In this document: positions 52,495 to 64,000 of the stretch, piece by piece
Numbering within the stretch: position 1 is the stretch's first letter
How the letters are laid out: each line of letters opens with the position of its first letter
NCBI RefSeq assembly: GCF_964340395.1
Contig: NC_135557.1
Span: forward strand, 11,223,546 to 11,287,545
Direction: 5' to 3'
Source of the DNA: Glandiceps talaboti
Taxonomy: Eukaryota; Hemichordata; Enteropneusta; Spengelidae
DNA length: 64,000 nucleotides
The notes under the pieces: model-generated
The model's input: only the letters and a program-made list of their open reading frames with translations
What the model was told of the DNA's origin: nothing
Database searches by the model: none
Program-made: the position numbers and the translations under genes

Positions 52495-54787
52495 ACACAT
52501 ACATACATACATACATACATGCATACACACACACACACACACACACACATACATACATACATACATACATACATACATACATACATACATACATACATAC
52601 ATACATACATACATACATACATACATACATACATAGAAATGCATAAGGAACTAATAAACCAGTCCGTATATATAGCTGTTAAATCCGACGTTTCGAATAA
52701 ATATTCTTTTTCAAAGGAAAAATTGGCGAGACAGAGAAATGCTAGGTGAAAACCCGAACATTTCTAAATATAATGGAACAAAACAGCGCGTGATATAAAT
52801 AAACGGTTATACGTGGGTAAAGTTCTTAAATTTGCACGCACCTAATAGAACCCAATAGAATACGCCTGAAATTTAAAAAAATAACCAATGATCATGATAA
52901 TTAGATTGTACATACATACATACATACATACATACATACATACATACATACATACATACATACATACATACTCGCACTCATGCATGCACGCATAGGCAAT
53001 AAAGGGAGACAAAATGTGTTGTTTGTAAATAAAAACTATGATAGGCATTAAATTCCCATTCAACGTTGTCATCTTTTTATATTTGAAACCGTTTTATCGA
53101 CAGACAACAGCTACCTATAAAGCGTATAAACCAACTGCTGTGGCCCGTCAATGTACCAACGCCTTATGTTTTGAGGGAGAAACCATTGTTAATGGGTTTG
53201 GTAAGCTGTCTATCTTTATTTTTGTTAAAATAGTAGCAACAGGAAGAATACATATACCTAAATAATCCTAGAAGCTCATTAAAAATAATATCTTGCATAG
53301 ATAGCCTGTAAGGTATATAGTGACAGGGCTCCCTCGCACATCGGTTAAACCAATCCGATGAGGGCGGAGCGACACGACGCACTGTACAATATCTTACCCA
53401 CAACTCTCTCTGATTGGAGGTTCCTTATTTTATAACTTTTTCAATAATCCATACTTTTCAACATTTCAAGTTAATTAAGTTTAATTGATATGTAGCAAAA
53501 GAACACTTAGGAATCGAAAATAAAGTTCTAAATTTTGTATAAAAATGAATTAACTAAATTAAGCACGTGCTGTGAATAAAACACTTTTCACTGTCAAAAT
53601 GTCAATAACTTGGGTAGTCAGTGTGTGTGATGAGTTTTAGTATGTACATTTCTTTTGTCGTACCTATTCAAATAAATCTATATCTTTGGCAAAGTCATAA
53701 CAGGTGCATATATTTTCCTTAGTTTCGTCGCAAATATTGTTCATGTCTTTCAAGAAAATCTGCTGACAAATTCCTAAAATTGCTACTCCTTCTACAATAA
53801 ATCACTGATACCAGAACCGATGAAAATGGGTATTCAGAAATTCATCAGTGGCAATTCTACGCTTGCCAAATGGAAAAAAATGTTTTTACAAAACCCTATA
53901 CACTGGTGAGATTTGTCTGACTTCAAGGAGATGATGTCCAACACGACAAATCAGAGAGAGTTGTGGGTAAAATGTTGTACAGTGCGACGTATCTTACAGT
54001 CTACAGCATTTCAGCTACTACTGTATTTTCGAATATGTGAATTTTGTTCGTGCCATTTTGTCTCATAGTCATTTAAATTGAACTCTTTTTAATTGCCACG
54101 GTAAACAATTCATCGAAAGTTTTTAATACAATTGGATATAGCACCCTGTGAAAATAATGATTACATAGACTTCCGTGTGACTATAACACATATCATACAC
54201 TGACTGCGCATGCCCGACTATGAAGGCACTGGTAGACATCTATCACACCGACGTTATGCAGCAGTTATTTCTCATTGCTGAAAGCCAATGGCAAAAGATG
54301 CCACATAACAGCACGGGTGGTAATATGATATCTATTAGTGCCTGAATAAGGCCAGGTAATAAGTGTTTTATAACATATCACATTCCTACACAGTCTTTCC
54401 ATAGTCAAAACAAATCGCTGGACTTCTATACGTGAATAGTGCACTAGTGAAATTAGTATATCAATAGTGCTTGATCTATGTAAATTAAGGTCACTATGGG
54501 AAACTATTTCATACCTTGTGACACGATCTAAGACAATCACTTAAAGCTGTATGGAAACGAAGCGTCATCAATTTTTACATAATTTTGATATGTAGATTCG
54601 TGTAAGTTAATGAGACACGTGATTTTGATTGACAGGCGGAATAATACGCTGCTGTTCAGGTGATAATTGCAACGGCGAAGATGTCGAAGACAAAGATGAT
54701 GACAACAAAGATGGCGGCACTACCTTGGGTGTTTCTTCTCTGACAGTTATCATGGCGTCTGTTTTCTCAGTCGTCTGTCTCTATTAA
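51568..54787 (+). CDS. Ly6/uPAR three-finger protein C, GPI-anchored (four coding exons)
   Basis: Exons 51568-51625, 52213-52340, 53104-53200 and 54636-54787 join into 144 residues with phases 1, 0, 1. Signal peptide [20 protein letters not shown]. Ten mature cysteines run from CYTC to CCSGDNCN, one three-finger domain. Between that motif and the GG before the hydrophobic tail, C has about ten extra, mainly acidic residues ([11 protein letters not shown]) that A and B lack. The underlying DNA repeats GAAGA and ACAAAGATG units, consistent with slippage. The tail ([15 protein letters not shown]) predicts GPI anchoring, so the insertion would lengthen the stalk between domain and membrane. Intron 3 is 1,435 bp, enlarged by a 605-bp transposon. 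The acceptor 11 bases before the ATG is conserved with A and B. Confidence 0.87.
52437..52635. repeat. (CATA)n and (CA)n tract in intron 2 of gene C
   Basis: CATA runs with two CACA blocks, beginning about 100 bp after the exon 2 donor, as in A and B. Confidence 0.96.
52911..52972. repeat. Second (CATA)n tract in intron 2 of gene C
   Basis: About 15 units. About 270 bp between this and the first tract has no counterpart in B at the same place and may be an insertion. Confidence 0.93.
53380..53984. mobile_element. 605-bp non-autonomous Transib-like element in intron 3 of gene C
   Basis: Terminal inverted repeats of 36 bp with two mismatches begin CACTGTACAA and contain TTACCCACAACTCTCTCTGA. 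The element is flanked by the 5-bp direct repeat CGACG (53,375-53,379 and 53,985-53,989). The paralogous intron of gene B at about 42,850 has a single ACACGACGTG and no element. A CAC start with a 5-bp CGNCG-type target site is typical of Transib, the superfamily related to RAG1. No transposase is encoded. Confidence 0.75.
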
Positions 54788-55318
54788 AATGTCAACTCGA
54801 TTTTATCGAAATGGCTGACAATAATGATTACAATTGTATTGTTATAGTAGCGGTAATCAGGTGACAGGAAATTGCTCTATTGCCAAAATTACAAAAAAGG
54901 AGAATAATCTTTAATCTTTTATCTTTAGGCTTTATGCTTTTTCCATATTGCATTTTACTTTCAATTTGTTGTTGTTGCATCACCTAATCGGAGCATTTCG
55001 AAACTATTGCTGAATACACGAATCTGTAATTATTAGAAATTCTTTTAATGTAAATGACAATGTGTTTGGTCTATAATATTGTTCCTTTTACAACCAATAA
55101 TCACGTGACAGAAAATAACCAAATTATATGTTCGATTGGATTTATTTCTTACCTAAAATTTAATTACATTGTATTTTAATTTGTTGTTGTCGACTCAACT
55201 AAATCGAAGAATTTAGGAATTGATTGCTGAATACTGGAATCTCGAATTATTTAGAAGACTTTTTATTTATGTGACAATTTGTGTGATCTTCAAAATTGTA
55301 CCTTTTACATGACTGGCA

Positions 55319-55324
55319 AATAAA
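55319..55324 (+). terminator. Poly(A) signal, Ly6 gene C
   Basis: AATAAA about 530 bp after the stop codon, in the same context as in gene B. Part of the 3' UTR region appears duplicated (54,860-55,080 resembles 55,090-55,320), which explains the greater distance. Confidence 0.5.
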
Positions 55325-55390
55325 GCAACATATATCACTTTTGCAGCAAAGTCCGACATTGTTACACGTATTAAACACATCTACCGTTCT

Positions 55391-55481
55391 TGAATGAGGT
55401 TAACACTACATATGATATGGGTGTCTATGTCTGTCTGTTGGATGAGGCTAACACTGTACGTGATATGTGTGTCTATGTCAG

Positions 55482-55512
<31 letters not shown>

Positions 55513-55679
55513 TGAATGAGGCTAACACTACACCTGATAAATGTGTCTGTGTCTGTGTCTGTCGGTCTGTTGAATGAGGCTAACACTACACTTGATATGT
55601 GTGTCTATGTCAGTGTCTGTCTGTCTGTCTTTCTGTTGAATGAGGCTAACAATACACGTGATATGTGTGTTTGTGTCTG

Positions 55680-55734
<55 letters not shown>

Positions 55735-55833
55735 ATGTTGAATGAGGCTAAAACTACACCTGATATATGTGTCTGTGTCTGTGTCTGTCGGTCTGTTGAA
55801 TGAGGCTAACACTACACTTGATATGTGTGTCTG

Positions 55834-55866
<33 letters not shown>

Positions 55867-55880
55867 GCCTGTCTGCATGT
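55391..55880. repeat. Minisatellite with embedded (GTCT)n, about 8 copies
   Basis: Each unit has TTGAATGAGGCTAACACTACA, a TGATATGTGTGTC string, and a GTCT run of variable length. Gene B has one copy of the unit at about 43,978. Confidence 0.93.
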
Positions 55881-57130
55881 CTGATTTTTTTTGTCTGTTT
55901 ACCTGCCTGTCTGCCTATGCACGCATATGTAAGTATGCAATTAATTTTATAAACGTTGTCATAACTGTTATTAATCAAATTATCAAAAATATGTTCCTGT
56001 ACGTGATTAGCCTTGATATTTTGACGACATTCAACCTGTTCCTTTACATAGTGTCAATATTAAAACATATTTAGTCGTTCAGTAGTCCACAAAATACTTT
56101 CTATTGGGAAACATCACCCCTGGAAATAAAGTCATTTTCGGATATTTTGAGTTCTTATTTAACATCAAATTTATTTCTAGCGATTGCCAGGAAACACTCA
56201 GATTGAAGCCAGTGTCACACCTATTGTTCTGCCATATAGGCCCTACACAAGGTCTATGGTTCTACAAGGGTTCCCTTGTGTATCATGTGAGTAAGCAAGC
56301 ATACATATGTATTAGATGAACAATGAATATTCAGGACTTTTTATCAAAAGGTAAAAAGCATGCGGGATTCATACAGTGCTAATCTGGCCCAAACCTTAGT
56401 ACTGCGCCAATTTGAAGCTAATCATGATAACCACGGAACGGGTTGCCCATCCCAACCTGTCATTAAATCTTCTTCGACGTCATCTTTCAAGGTAAGACCT
56501 ACAACACTTACAATTGTTACTGCAGTATTCCTAGCTTAACCTTTAACTATGGGGGCCCGTTCTGGTCACAATTATGTAGTGTGCTAGAATTAATTTAATG
56601 TAGTCTAGAATTAATTAAATGTTTCCGATTAATTTTATATGCTAGTCTTAATTTTAGGTAGAGTCTAGAATTAATTTTATGTATTCCTGGAATTAATTTC
56701 ATGTTGTCTAGTATTAATTCTGTGTATGTACTGAATTAATTTTGTGTATGTGCTGAATTAATTTTATGTATGTGCCGAATTAATTTTGTGTATGTGTCGA
56801 ATTAATTTTGTGTATGTGCTGAATTAATTTTGTGATGTGTCGAATTAATTTTGGCCCTACAATCCTTTGCGCGAATTAATTTTGGCCCTACAATCCTTTG
56901 CGCGAGATTTCTTATTCAAAATGGCGGCCCACAGTCGTGCTCGGCGGCTTGTCATTCGAGAAAGGAATCAAGGAGGATTCTACCAATTTTTGCTCAATCT
57001 AAAATCAGTTCTTTGAGTTTTTCTGTCTCGCCTGAATTTAGGATCGACAGACGATCTATATGAAGTTAAGTTTCGAATGTTTGATGTCACAGGGACTTTG
57101 TCTTTGCTTTTGGATGACTTAGCGAGAGGA

Positions 57131-57420
57131 GGGCCCAATCCACAGGCATTTGTTTCCCGAGTTATGGCTCAGAATATTTCTATCAGAATACAATAAAATG
57201 ACGATAATATCGTTAATATTGACGTATTAAACCAACACTATATGTTTTACTCACTTCCTTCGCATTGAGTGAAACTGCGCGATCACAGAAACAAGTGTAA
57301 TTTTACCCCTTTCATATAGTGTTGGTTTAATACGTCAATATTAACGATATTATCGTCATTTTATTGAATTCTGATAGAAATATTCTGAGCCATAACTCAG
57401 GAAACAAATGCGTGTGGCCC
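57131..57420. mobile_element. Nested palindrome N1 within the 2.77-kb element
   Basis: Arms of about 110 bp (GCATTTGTTTCC, then GTTATGGCTCAGAATATTTC, to CCAACACTATATG) are nearly perfect inverted copies around a roughly 70-bp spacer. Confidence 0.85.
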
Positions 57421-57684
57421 AACCCAACGTAGCTGCAATGTTTTGTGGGTTTTTTCGTCTGTTTTGGTGAATTTTTAAGTGTAAGTGTTTAACCCGCACC
57501 TAACGCTACAATTCCTAGTGGAGGAATTCCAATCAGCTGATGCGATGCGGATCTGCATCGCACGTATCAATCCCTATTTTCGCCAAAATATCGACGTACC
57601 TACGGAAAATCTGACATTTCCTAACCGCAACACTTCTTAGGAATCCCCCGCAGCACAATCGACGCCCCGATCTGCCCTTTCCCT

Positions 57685-57774
57685 CGTCAAAAACGGCCGC
57701 CGAACATGCGAAACTAGACAATTTTGAGTTTTCAAAATTGTCAAGTTTCGCATGTTCGGCGGCCGTTTTTGACG
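57685..57774. mobile_element. Nested palindrome N2 within the 2.77-kb element
   Basis: 90-bp hairpin, CGTCAAAAACGGCCGCCG and its inverse, with about one arm mismatch and almost no loop. Outer bases AATCCCCCG and CGGGGGATT extend it after an insertion in the left arm. Confidence 0.85.
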
Positions 57775-57898
57775 GGGGATTGTAAGAATATCGCCAATCC
57801 CTATAATAACGTCATTGTTCTGTATTAGGACCGTCATAGACAAGAATAAAACCATTTAGGAAAGGAATAACAGTTTACAAGCGACTATGGTCCAAGTT

Positions 57899-58273
57899 GT
57901 ATCACAGGGGACCCAGGAACCGTGTGACAAACAAAACAAAACAAACAAATAAATAAATGACAAATGAACAAATGAACGAACGACAAGTATAGGGACAAAC
58001 AAAATAATTGAATAAACCAGCAAATAAACATATACTCATCGGGGTATACTAGATATGTTTTTTTTTTCTATACAGATAGTGATGGGTACACTATAGAAAA
58101 TAAACATATCTAGTATACCCCCATGAGTATCTGTTCATTTGCTGGTTTATTTAATTATTTTATTTGTCCCTATACTTGTCGTTCGTTTGCTTGTTCATTT
58201 GTCATTTATTAGATAGTTTATTTATTTGTTTGTTTTGTTTGTCACACGGTTCCTGGGTCCCCTGTGCTTGTAT
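57899..58273. mobile_element. Nested palindrome N3 within the 2.77-kb element
   Basis: Arms of about 170 bp run from GGGGACCCAGGAACCGTGTG to ACATATCTAGTATACCCC and back, with small indels. Confidence 0.85.
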
Positions 58274-59574
58274 CGATGTTACGGCTGTAGCAAATTAATA
58301 AGTATCCGGTATCCAAGCTACAGCAACCAGAATTTTCCCTAATTCTATCTCAGCTGATAGCATGTTGCTCAAATATTAAGTCAAAGATTGATGTAAACTT
58401 AGCAGTGCTACTTGTATAATATGGGAAGGTAGTCCCGTTGGATTATCATCCACATCTGCGGCCCAAAATGAACCGTACCACTGTTTTCAATGCCTACGCT
58501 ACACGCACGACCGGTCGTACGACCAGATTTCGGTCGTGGATGTTCGTTATCATATATGCATAGGGCTATAGTAATAAATACCCGGATGTTCGTTTGACCT
58601 CGGACACTAAATTTATTCTAGATCGTCGGTCGATCCTAAATTCAGGGGAGACAGAAAAACTCGAACAACTGAGCAAAAATTGGTAGAATCCTCCTTGATT
58701 CCTTTCTCGAATGACAACCCGCGTACCCGCTGAGCACCACCGACTGCGAGCTGCGGGCCGCCATTTTGAATAAGAAATCTCGCGCAAAGGATTGTAGGGC
58801 CAAAATTAATTCGACACATCACAAAATTAATTCAGCACATACACAAAATTAATTCGACACATACATAAAATTAATTCAGCACATACACAAAATTAATTCA
58901 GTACATACATAAAATTAATTCAGCACATACACAAAATTAATTCAGTACATACACACAATTAATACTAGACAACATGAAATTAATTCCAGGAATACATAAA
59001 ATTAATTCTAGACTACATAAAATTAAGACTAGCATATAAAATTAATCGGAAACATTTAATTAATTCAAGGAATACATGAAATTAATTACAATGCATAAAA
59101 TTAATCAAAACACATTTAATTAATTCAAGGAATACATAATATTAATTGCAGTTAATATAAAAATTGATTCTATTCGACATGAAATTAATTTAAAACACAT
59201 TTAATTAATTCAAGGAGTGCATAATATTAATTGCAGTCATTATAAAAATTAATTCTAGACTACATTAAATTAATTCTAGCACACTACATAATTGTGACCA
59301 GAACGGGCCCCCATATTTAACACCCACTCCCCATTAATTGACGTGTTACTCCTAAGAAGGCGGTGCCAAGTACTTACTCTGATCCATATATCATATAGTA
59401 AACTCTCACGAGAGTTCATAATATGATTTAGTAGTCGAAATAACATGAACACCATTCACTATGAAACAAAATTAATAGTTCTAATCTATAACGTTACAGA
59501 CAGACCAGCGAAAAACTTCAATACAATGCGCTTGCTTGAATGAAGTTAGCCTGGGAATGACGTCATCACGCTCA

Positions 59575-59670
59575 GAGAGAGAGAGACTGACTGACTGACT
59601 GACTGACTGACTGACTGACTGACTGCCTGTCTGTCTGATGACAGACAGACAGACAGACAGACAGACAGAG
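59575..59670. repeat. (GA), (CTGA)n, (GACA)n compound tract
   Basis: Three short runs. The mixed open frame on the reverse strand is low complexity. Confidence 0.93.
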
Positions 59671-59679
59671 GCACAAGCA

Positions 59680-60112
59680 TATCTAAAATTGCTATCCCTG
59701 GCATTAGAGTACAATTTAGCCGAATCACAATATTCTCCTCCACCCCGCCCCCACAAACATACCATATATAGAATGTGTCCCTTTGATGTCGTGTAATATA
59801 AGGACAGATTTGTCATAACAACAAAAGACTACGTCAAATGATGACGTCACAACAATAAGTGTACAATAAAAGATAAAGGAAAGATTTCAGTTTTACATCC
59901 AATATCACAAACGATGTGAAAGAGAGCGAGCAGATCTTTTTTTTTAAAAACGACCAACAACTTAACAAACACTAGTGACAGCCATTGTTATAATAATACA
60001 CACAATACAATAACACCTCATTCAATATTGGCCAATTTATTTCTACAAAATAAAATTAGCATAAAAACAGATTGAGAAAAAAAAATCAATGTCCAATGTG
60101 TTTTTGTGTGTC

Positions 60113-60151
<39 letters not shown>

Positions 60152-61045
60152 TTGCAATCTTTCACTAAAAGTATAGAAAAGTTCAGACGGTGTCTCTAGA
60201 TACAACATGCACGCTATTTCAAATATTCAAAGTATTTGGATAACATACATATTGTTACTTTACTCAATGAAACTCACAGTGGAAACTGGAACAATATATC
60301 TTTGATTTTCAAGTTCCCTTGCTGCACAAAATCTACAAAGAAACCCAACATTCAACGGAAAGTTTGGAAAATTTCATTTTCAGACATTAGACGAGATAAT
60401 AAGCGAATATTATGCGAGGGTTTTTATGTAATCAAATATTTTCGTGGTTTGATTACCATGACTAACAATGGTATGACGTCTTTCTATCTAATTAGTATGC
60501 ACATTTATTAAATGCATTTTAATGAACATTCTTTTCTTTGATACCATGGGTTGATAATTATTCAGATATTTATTATGATTTCTATTATTACGACGCTGAG
60601 TTCAACGTTCAGTGAAATTTTTCAAACGCTTTCGTCTTCCTGTAGTACCGTAGTTTATAACAACAGCATATCGGGTAAGTGACTATATAATCTCACCTTT
60701 TTTTAATCTCAAGTGTCTATTCTAGTGAAGTAAATTATATGGATGAAATACAATTAGTGCTTACTTGTCACCAACGGTTGATCCAACTTTTAGACATGGT
60801 GTTACCTCTCTTTAGTTTGCTATCTGCAAATCGAGCAACGTTGTACATACAAGGTAATAGATGTGCTAATGTGAACTGTTCATAGATTTTCATTTCATTA
60901 GCATATTATTATTTCCGATACGATTAAACAAGAAGGACCAAATTAAATGAAATCCAAAGACCTAGATAAAAACAGGCTGAACTCAAGCAAACGCCCTTTA
61001 ATTAAATTTATGATTTAGTCATTTACAGCGCATTACAGATTGTTG
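59680..61045. other. Intergenic sequence, no gene recognised
   Basis: Contains an (AT)n run at about 60,117-60,147. A 91-codon frame at 60,236-60,511 has ordinary composition but no recognisable motif, signal peptide or splice support, so it is not called as a gene. Confidence 0.5.
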
Positions 61046-61047
61046 TT

Positions 61048-61168
<121 letters not shown>

Positions 61169-61177
61169 CTTTGGAAC

Positions 61178-61457
61178 AATAACGAGCAACCAATAAGAAA
61201 CTGTATACACTACTCTTTAAGATAGCAAGATGACAATTACTTTATTTTAGTGTGAATGAAAACAAAATAATTAAACGAACTGCATCTAGATGCAGACATG
61301 CGGGCGCCAATGTTTTGATGTCTGCATGTTGGCATGTTTAGGTCATTTCATGTAGTCAAAAAGTAGCAAGAAACTGCACTCATTCAATTACTTGCTATTT
61401 TAAAGTGTAGCATGTACAGTTTCCTATTGGTTTCTGCATGGTTATATCAAACAGAGA
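61178..61457. mobile_element. Foldback-family element near 61.3 kb
   Basis: Left arm GAGCAACCAATAAGAAACTG and TAAGATAGCAAGATG, right arm TTTAAAGTGTAGCATG and CCTATTGGTTTCTGCATG, with GCGGGCGCC and GTTTTGATGTCTGCATG inside. The outermost left end merges with the CT tract. Confidence 0.7.
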
Positions 61458-61796
61458 GCGTAAACAACAATGTGCTATGCACTGTAGATGCTTACTATCA
61501 GATTTAAAACAAACCAATTGATAGTCGGTCAACTACTCTTACTGCTTGCTAATAAGTAAATAACAAGTCATCCATTCTTTTCTATATTGTACAATGTTTT
61601 TTTTTTCAAATCATCCATGGCCGAGCCTAAAGCTCTATCAATGTTCAGTCATTTGATGTGTTCACCATGATTTTTCTTGTTACGTCAGTCGTGTTTTGGT
61701 CGGTCGTTGCGTGAGTTCATTGATCATCAAGGCTATCTATTTGTCAGGCAGCAAAACCTGTGTAACTGTAGTTGGCCAGACAATTAACTTTTCGTT

Positions 61797-61834
61797 CAGT
61801 CAATCAGTCAGTCAGTCAGTCAGTCAGTCAGTCA

Positions 61835-61875
<41 letters not shown>

Positions 61876-61985
61876 TCAGTCAGTCAGTCAGTCAGTCAGT
61901 CTGACTGTCTGTCTGTCTGTCTGTCGGTCGGTCGGACGGTCAAGCCAGTCAGTCAGTCATCAGTCAGTTAGTTGGTTGGTCGATT
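61797..61985. repeat. (CAGT)n, (CAGC)n, (GTCT), (GGTC) compound tract
   Basis: CAGT runs flank a CAGC block, followed by GTCT and GGTC/GGTT units. Confidence 0.94.
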
Positions 61986-61989
61986 GGTT

Positions 61990-63572
61990 AGTCAGTCGTC
62001 GATCGGCCGGTCGTTCGGTCGATTTGTTTATTTGATCATCTGCACGTCGGTTTCGCCTGTCTATCTGTCAATCTACAAATATCTTTATTGCTTGTCTAAT
62101 CTGCCGACCTTTCATACAATGAACCCATAGCATCGATAAATGATTCAAATACATCTGAATATACACGAAGATTTGAGATAATTTAGGTTGGGTGGGTGAT
62201 CTGTTCCTTCTATTTAACCCATACCATTGAGGTGTACCAGATAAACATATATTCAAAGGTCCATCCTTATGTATACTTACGTAACAACTAAATGACAATT
62301 ATTGTACAGCATGTAAATTAATTCGAAAGTTTTCGAAATCACTGAACGATGACTTACATAACTCTGTTAACACACACAGCAGGACAATAATTAATTAGTG
62401 GGTGTTAATTGTAATTAGTTCAATAAACATTTACTATAATCAAAGCTACTGTCGGAACAAATACATAACGATTGTTCACAATTTGATTTATTTTCAAGGT
62501 AAATTCGGATAAAATACATATATACATTTTAAGGGCTTGCTGGGTATCAGTTTCATGTCAACATATATTTACATGTAATATCAAAAAGATACTTGAGTCA
62601 GTTAATACCATTACTGTACAACTGACGAAAAAGCATCGGTGCGTTTGATTGAATGAATTGAGCTAAGTGTAGACTGGGTACACAGACAAATTATGCAACG
62701 GTCACGACTACAAGACAACTGATAAAAAATATGATTTGATTTTGTCTGATGTTGATTGATGATGCAATGCTTTCAGGTTTAAAGCTGAGATTTGTAGACG
62801 TTATTAGTCGTATTGTAAATTAATTAAGCCTTCAGTTGATAAACTTGACAGTAACATTGACATTCACTTGTTATAACGCATAGTATTCTAATCAGTAAAC
62901 AATTATGGCCAAAAACAAATATTTCTGATCAGCGCGCGCATCACTGTATTCCCGCGCGTCGATCTCTTTCTTTATGTGTTTGTACAGCTCGCATGCAGTC
63001 TGCAGAACCGAGGGGAAAACACAAAATTAACACCCTCCCTACATTAATTGTTGCTTCAGTGAAGACAACTGCAAAGCAAATAATGAACAAGCAAATGACA
63101 TCTGCTCCTTCCACCCCCACCCCACCCCATCCCCACACACTAACTCTAAAGTATTAAATATAAAGAACAGTGACTGTCATAAAAAGAAGATTGAGTGACA
63201 GGTTTGACAATTAAAAAAATCGCATCGTCGCACCTCTTTAGACAAAATGTCTTGACCAGAAGCGTTGGTTTTTGACCTATTGGGTATGGAATATACTTTG
63301 GCAAGGTACAAAAACTAATTATATTGTATGTCTTCACACGAACATTGTCTTCTTCCTGATTGTCAAGTAGGTACAAACAAACGAATCGGTGTTAGTGCTG
63401 TTATAATTGTTTTAATGATGACATGTGTGAATGATAAATATATATAGATAATTTGTTGGGTCATTTTCATAATTCATCATTCCACTTTGTGATGAAGAGA
63501 AATTCAATACATTACAATAATCATTTTAAAAATGTTTTCTGATTTATTTCAAGGCAGAGATAACGGAAAACC
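61990..63572. other. Upstream region of the gene at 63,573
   Basis: No gene or family repeat recognised. C-rich at 63,100-63,133. A TATATATAGATAA string lies about 130 bp before the ATG and could serve as a core promoter. Confidence 0.45.

Positions 63573-64000
<428 letters not shown>

Larger units (their letters stand above)
56548..59315. mobile_element. 2.77-kb element made of nested palindromes
   Basis: It starts TATGGGGGCCCGTTCTGG and ends with the exact reverse complement. The duplicated TTTAAC on each side (56,542-56,547 and 59,316-59,321) occurs once in the paralogous flank of gene B, giving a clean empty site. The arms, about 515 and 700 bp, include arrays of an AATTAATTTTGTGTATGTG unit and a conserved inner segment (AAAATGGCGGCCC to GATCGACAGACGATC). 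The centre contains three further palindromes. No transposase frame is visible, so it is probably non-autonomous. Confidence 0.9.

Noticed and set aside
56851-58822. Open frames in the palindromic element (QNGGP...SPEFRIDRR)
   Set aside because: They lie in the inverted arms, diverge between the two arms, and have no transposase motif.
60236-60511. 91-codon forward open frame of ordinary composition
   Set aside because: No recognisable motif, signal peptide, splice context or paralogue. Expected by chance in A+T-rich DNA of this length.

Overview
This window is eukaryotic, from an animal, very probably a marine invertebrate. The genes are split by short GT-AG introns and encode secreted C-type lectins and GPI-anchored Ly6/uPAR three-finger proteins. 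The intergenic DNA is A+T-rich and full of microsatellites, minisatellites, foldback elements and a tRNA-derived SINE. I cannot name the species; an invertebrate deuterostome such as a hemichordate or lancelet is plausible, but a lophotrochozoan is not excluded. Most long open frames here are microsatellite translations and were not annotated. All gene models are assembled by eye from splice sites, reading phase and family motifs, without transcript evidence.

Layout. Bases 1-2,760 hold three copies of a duplicated non-coding block. Two four-exon C-type lectin genes follow (2,957-4,779 and 7,820-11,265). They share an identical exon scheme with phases 1, 1, 0 and a 144-nt second exon, so they are tandem paralogues. 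A 39-bp minisatellite (12.2-12.9 kb) and a field of foldback elements (13.9-15.4 kb) separate them from the next cluster.

From about 15.6 to 59.5 kb the window is a segmental-duplication field containing three Ly6-type genes, here called A (19,537-21,485), B (41,054-43,643) and C (51,568-54,787). All three have four coding exons with phases 1, 0, 1. Far upstream of them lie nine copies of a short conserved segment ending in a splice-donor consensus. These are candidate 5' non-coding exons: one before A, six between A and B (four of them in a tandem array of roughly 1.48-1.58-kb units), and two before C. Between these segments and the genes lie other block repeats that carry (GTCT)n, (CT)n and (GTGA)n tracts at recurrent positions.

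Comparing the duplicated blocks gives empty sites for several insertions. These are a 605-bp element in intron 3 of C with Transib-like ends and target duplication; a 2.77-kb element made of nested palindromes downstream of C; and a 298-bp insertion near 32.5 kb. Separately, a 230-bp-class hairpin with two perfect 110-bp arms and a 10-bp target duplication sits at 16.9-17.15 kb.

At the right edge a fourth gene type begins (63,573 onward). It encodes a secreted protein whose visible start resembles parallel beta-helix (pectin-lyase-like) repeats. The gene content (soluble lectins plus GPI-anchored cell-surface three-finger proteins, all tandemly duplicated) resembles a surface-recognition or innate-defence type locus. 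That role is inference only.
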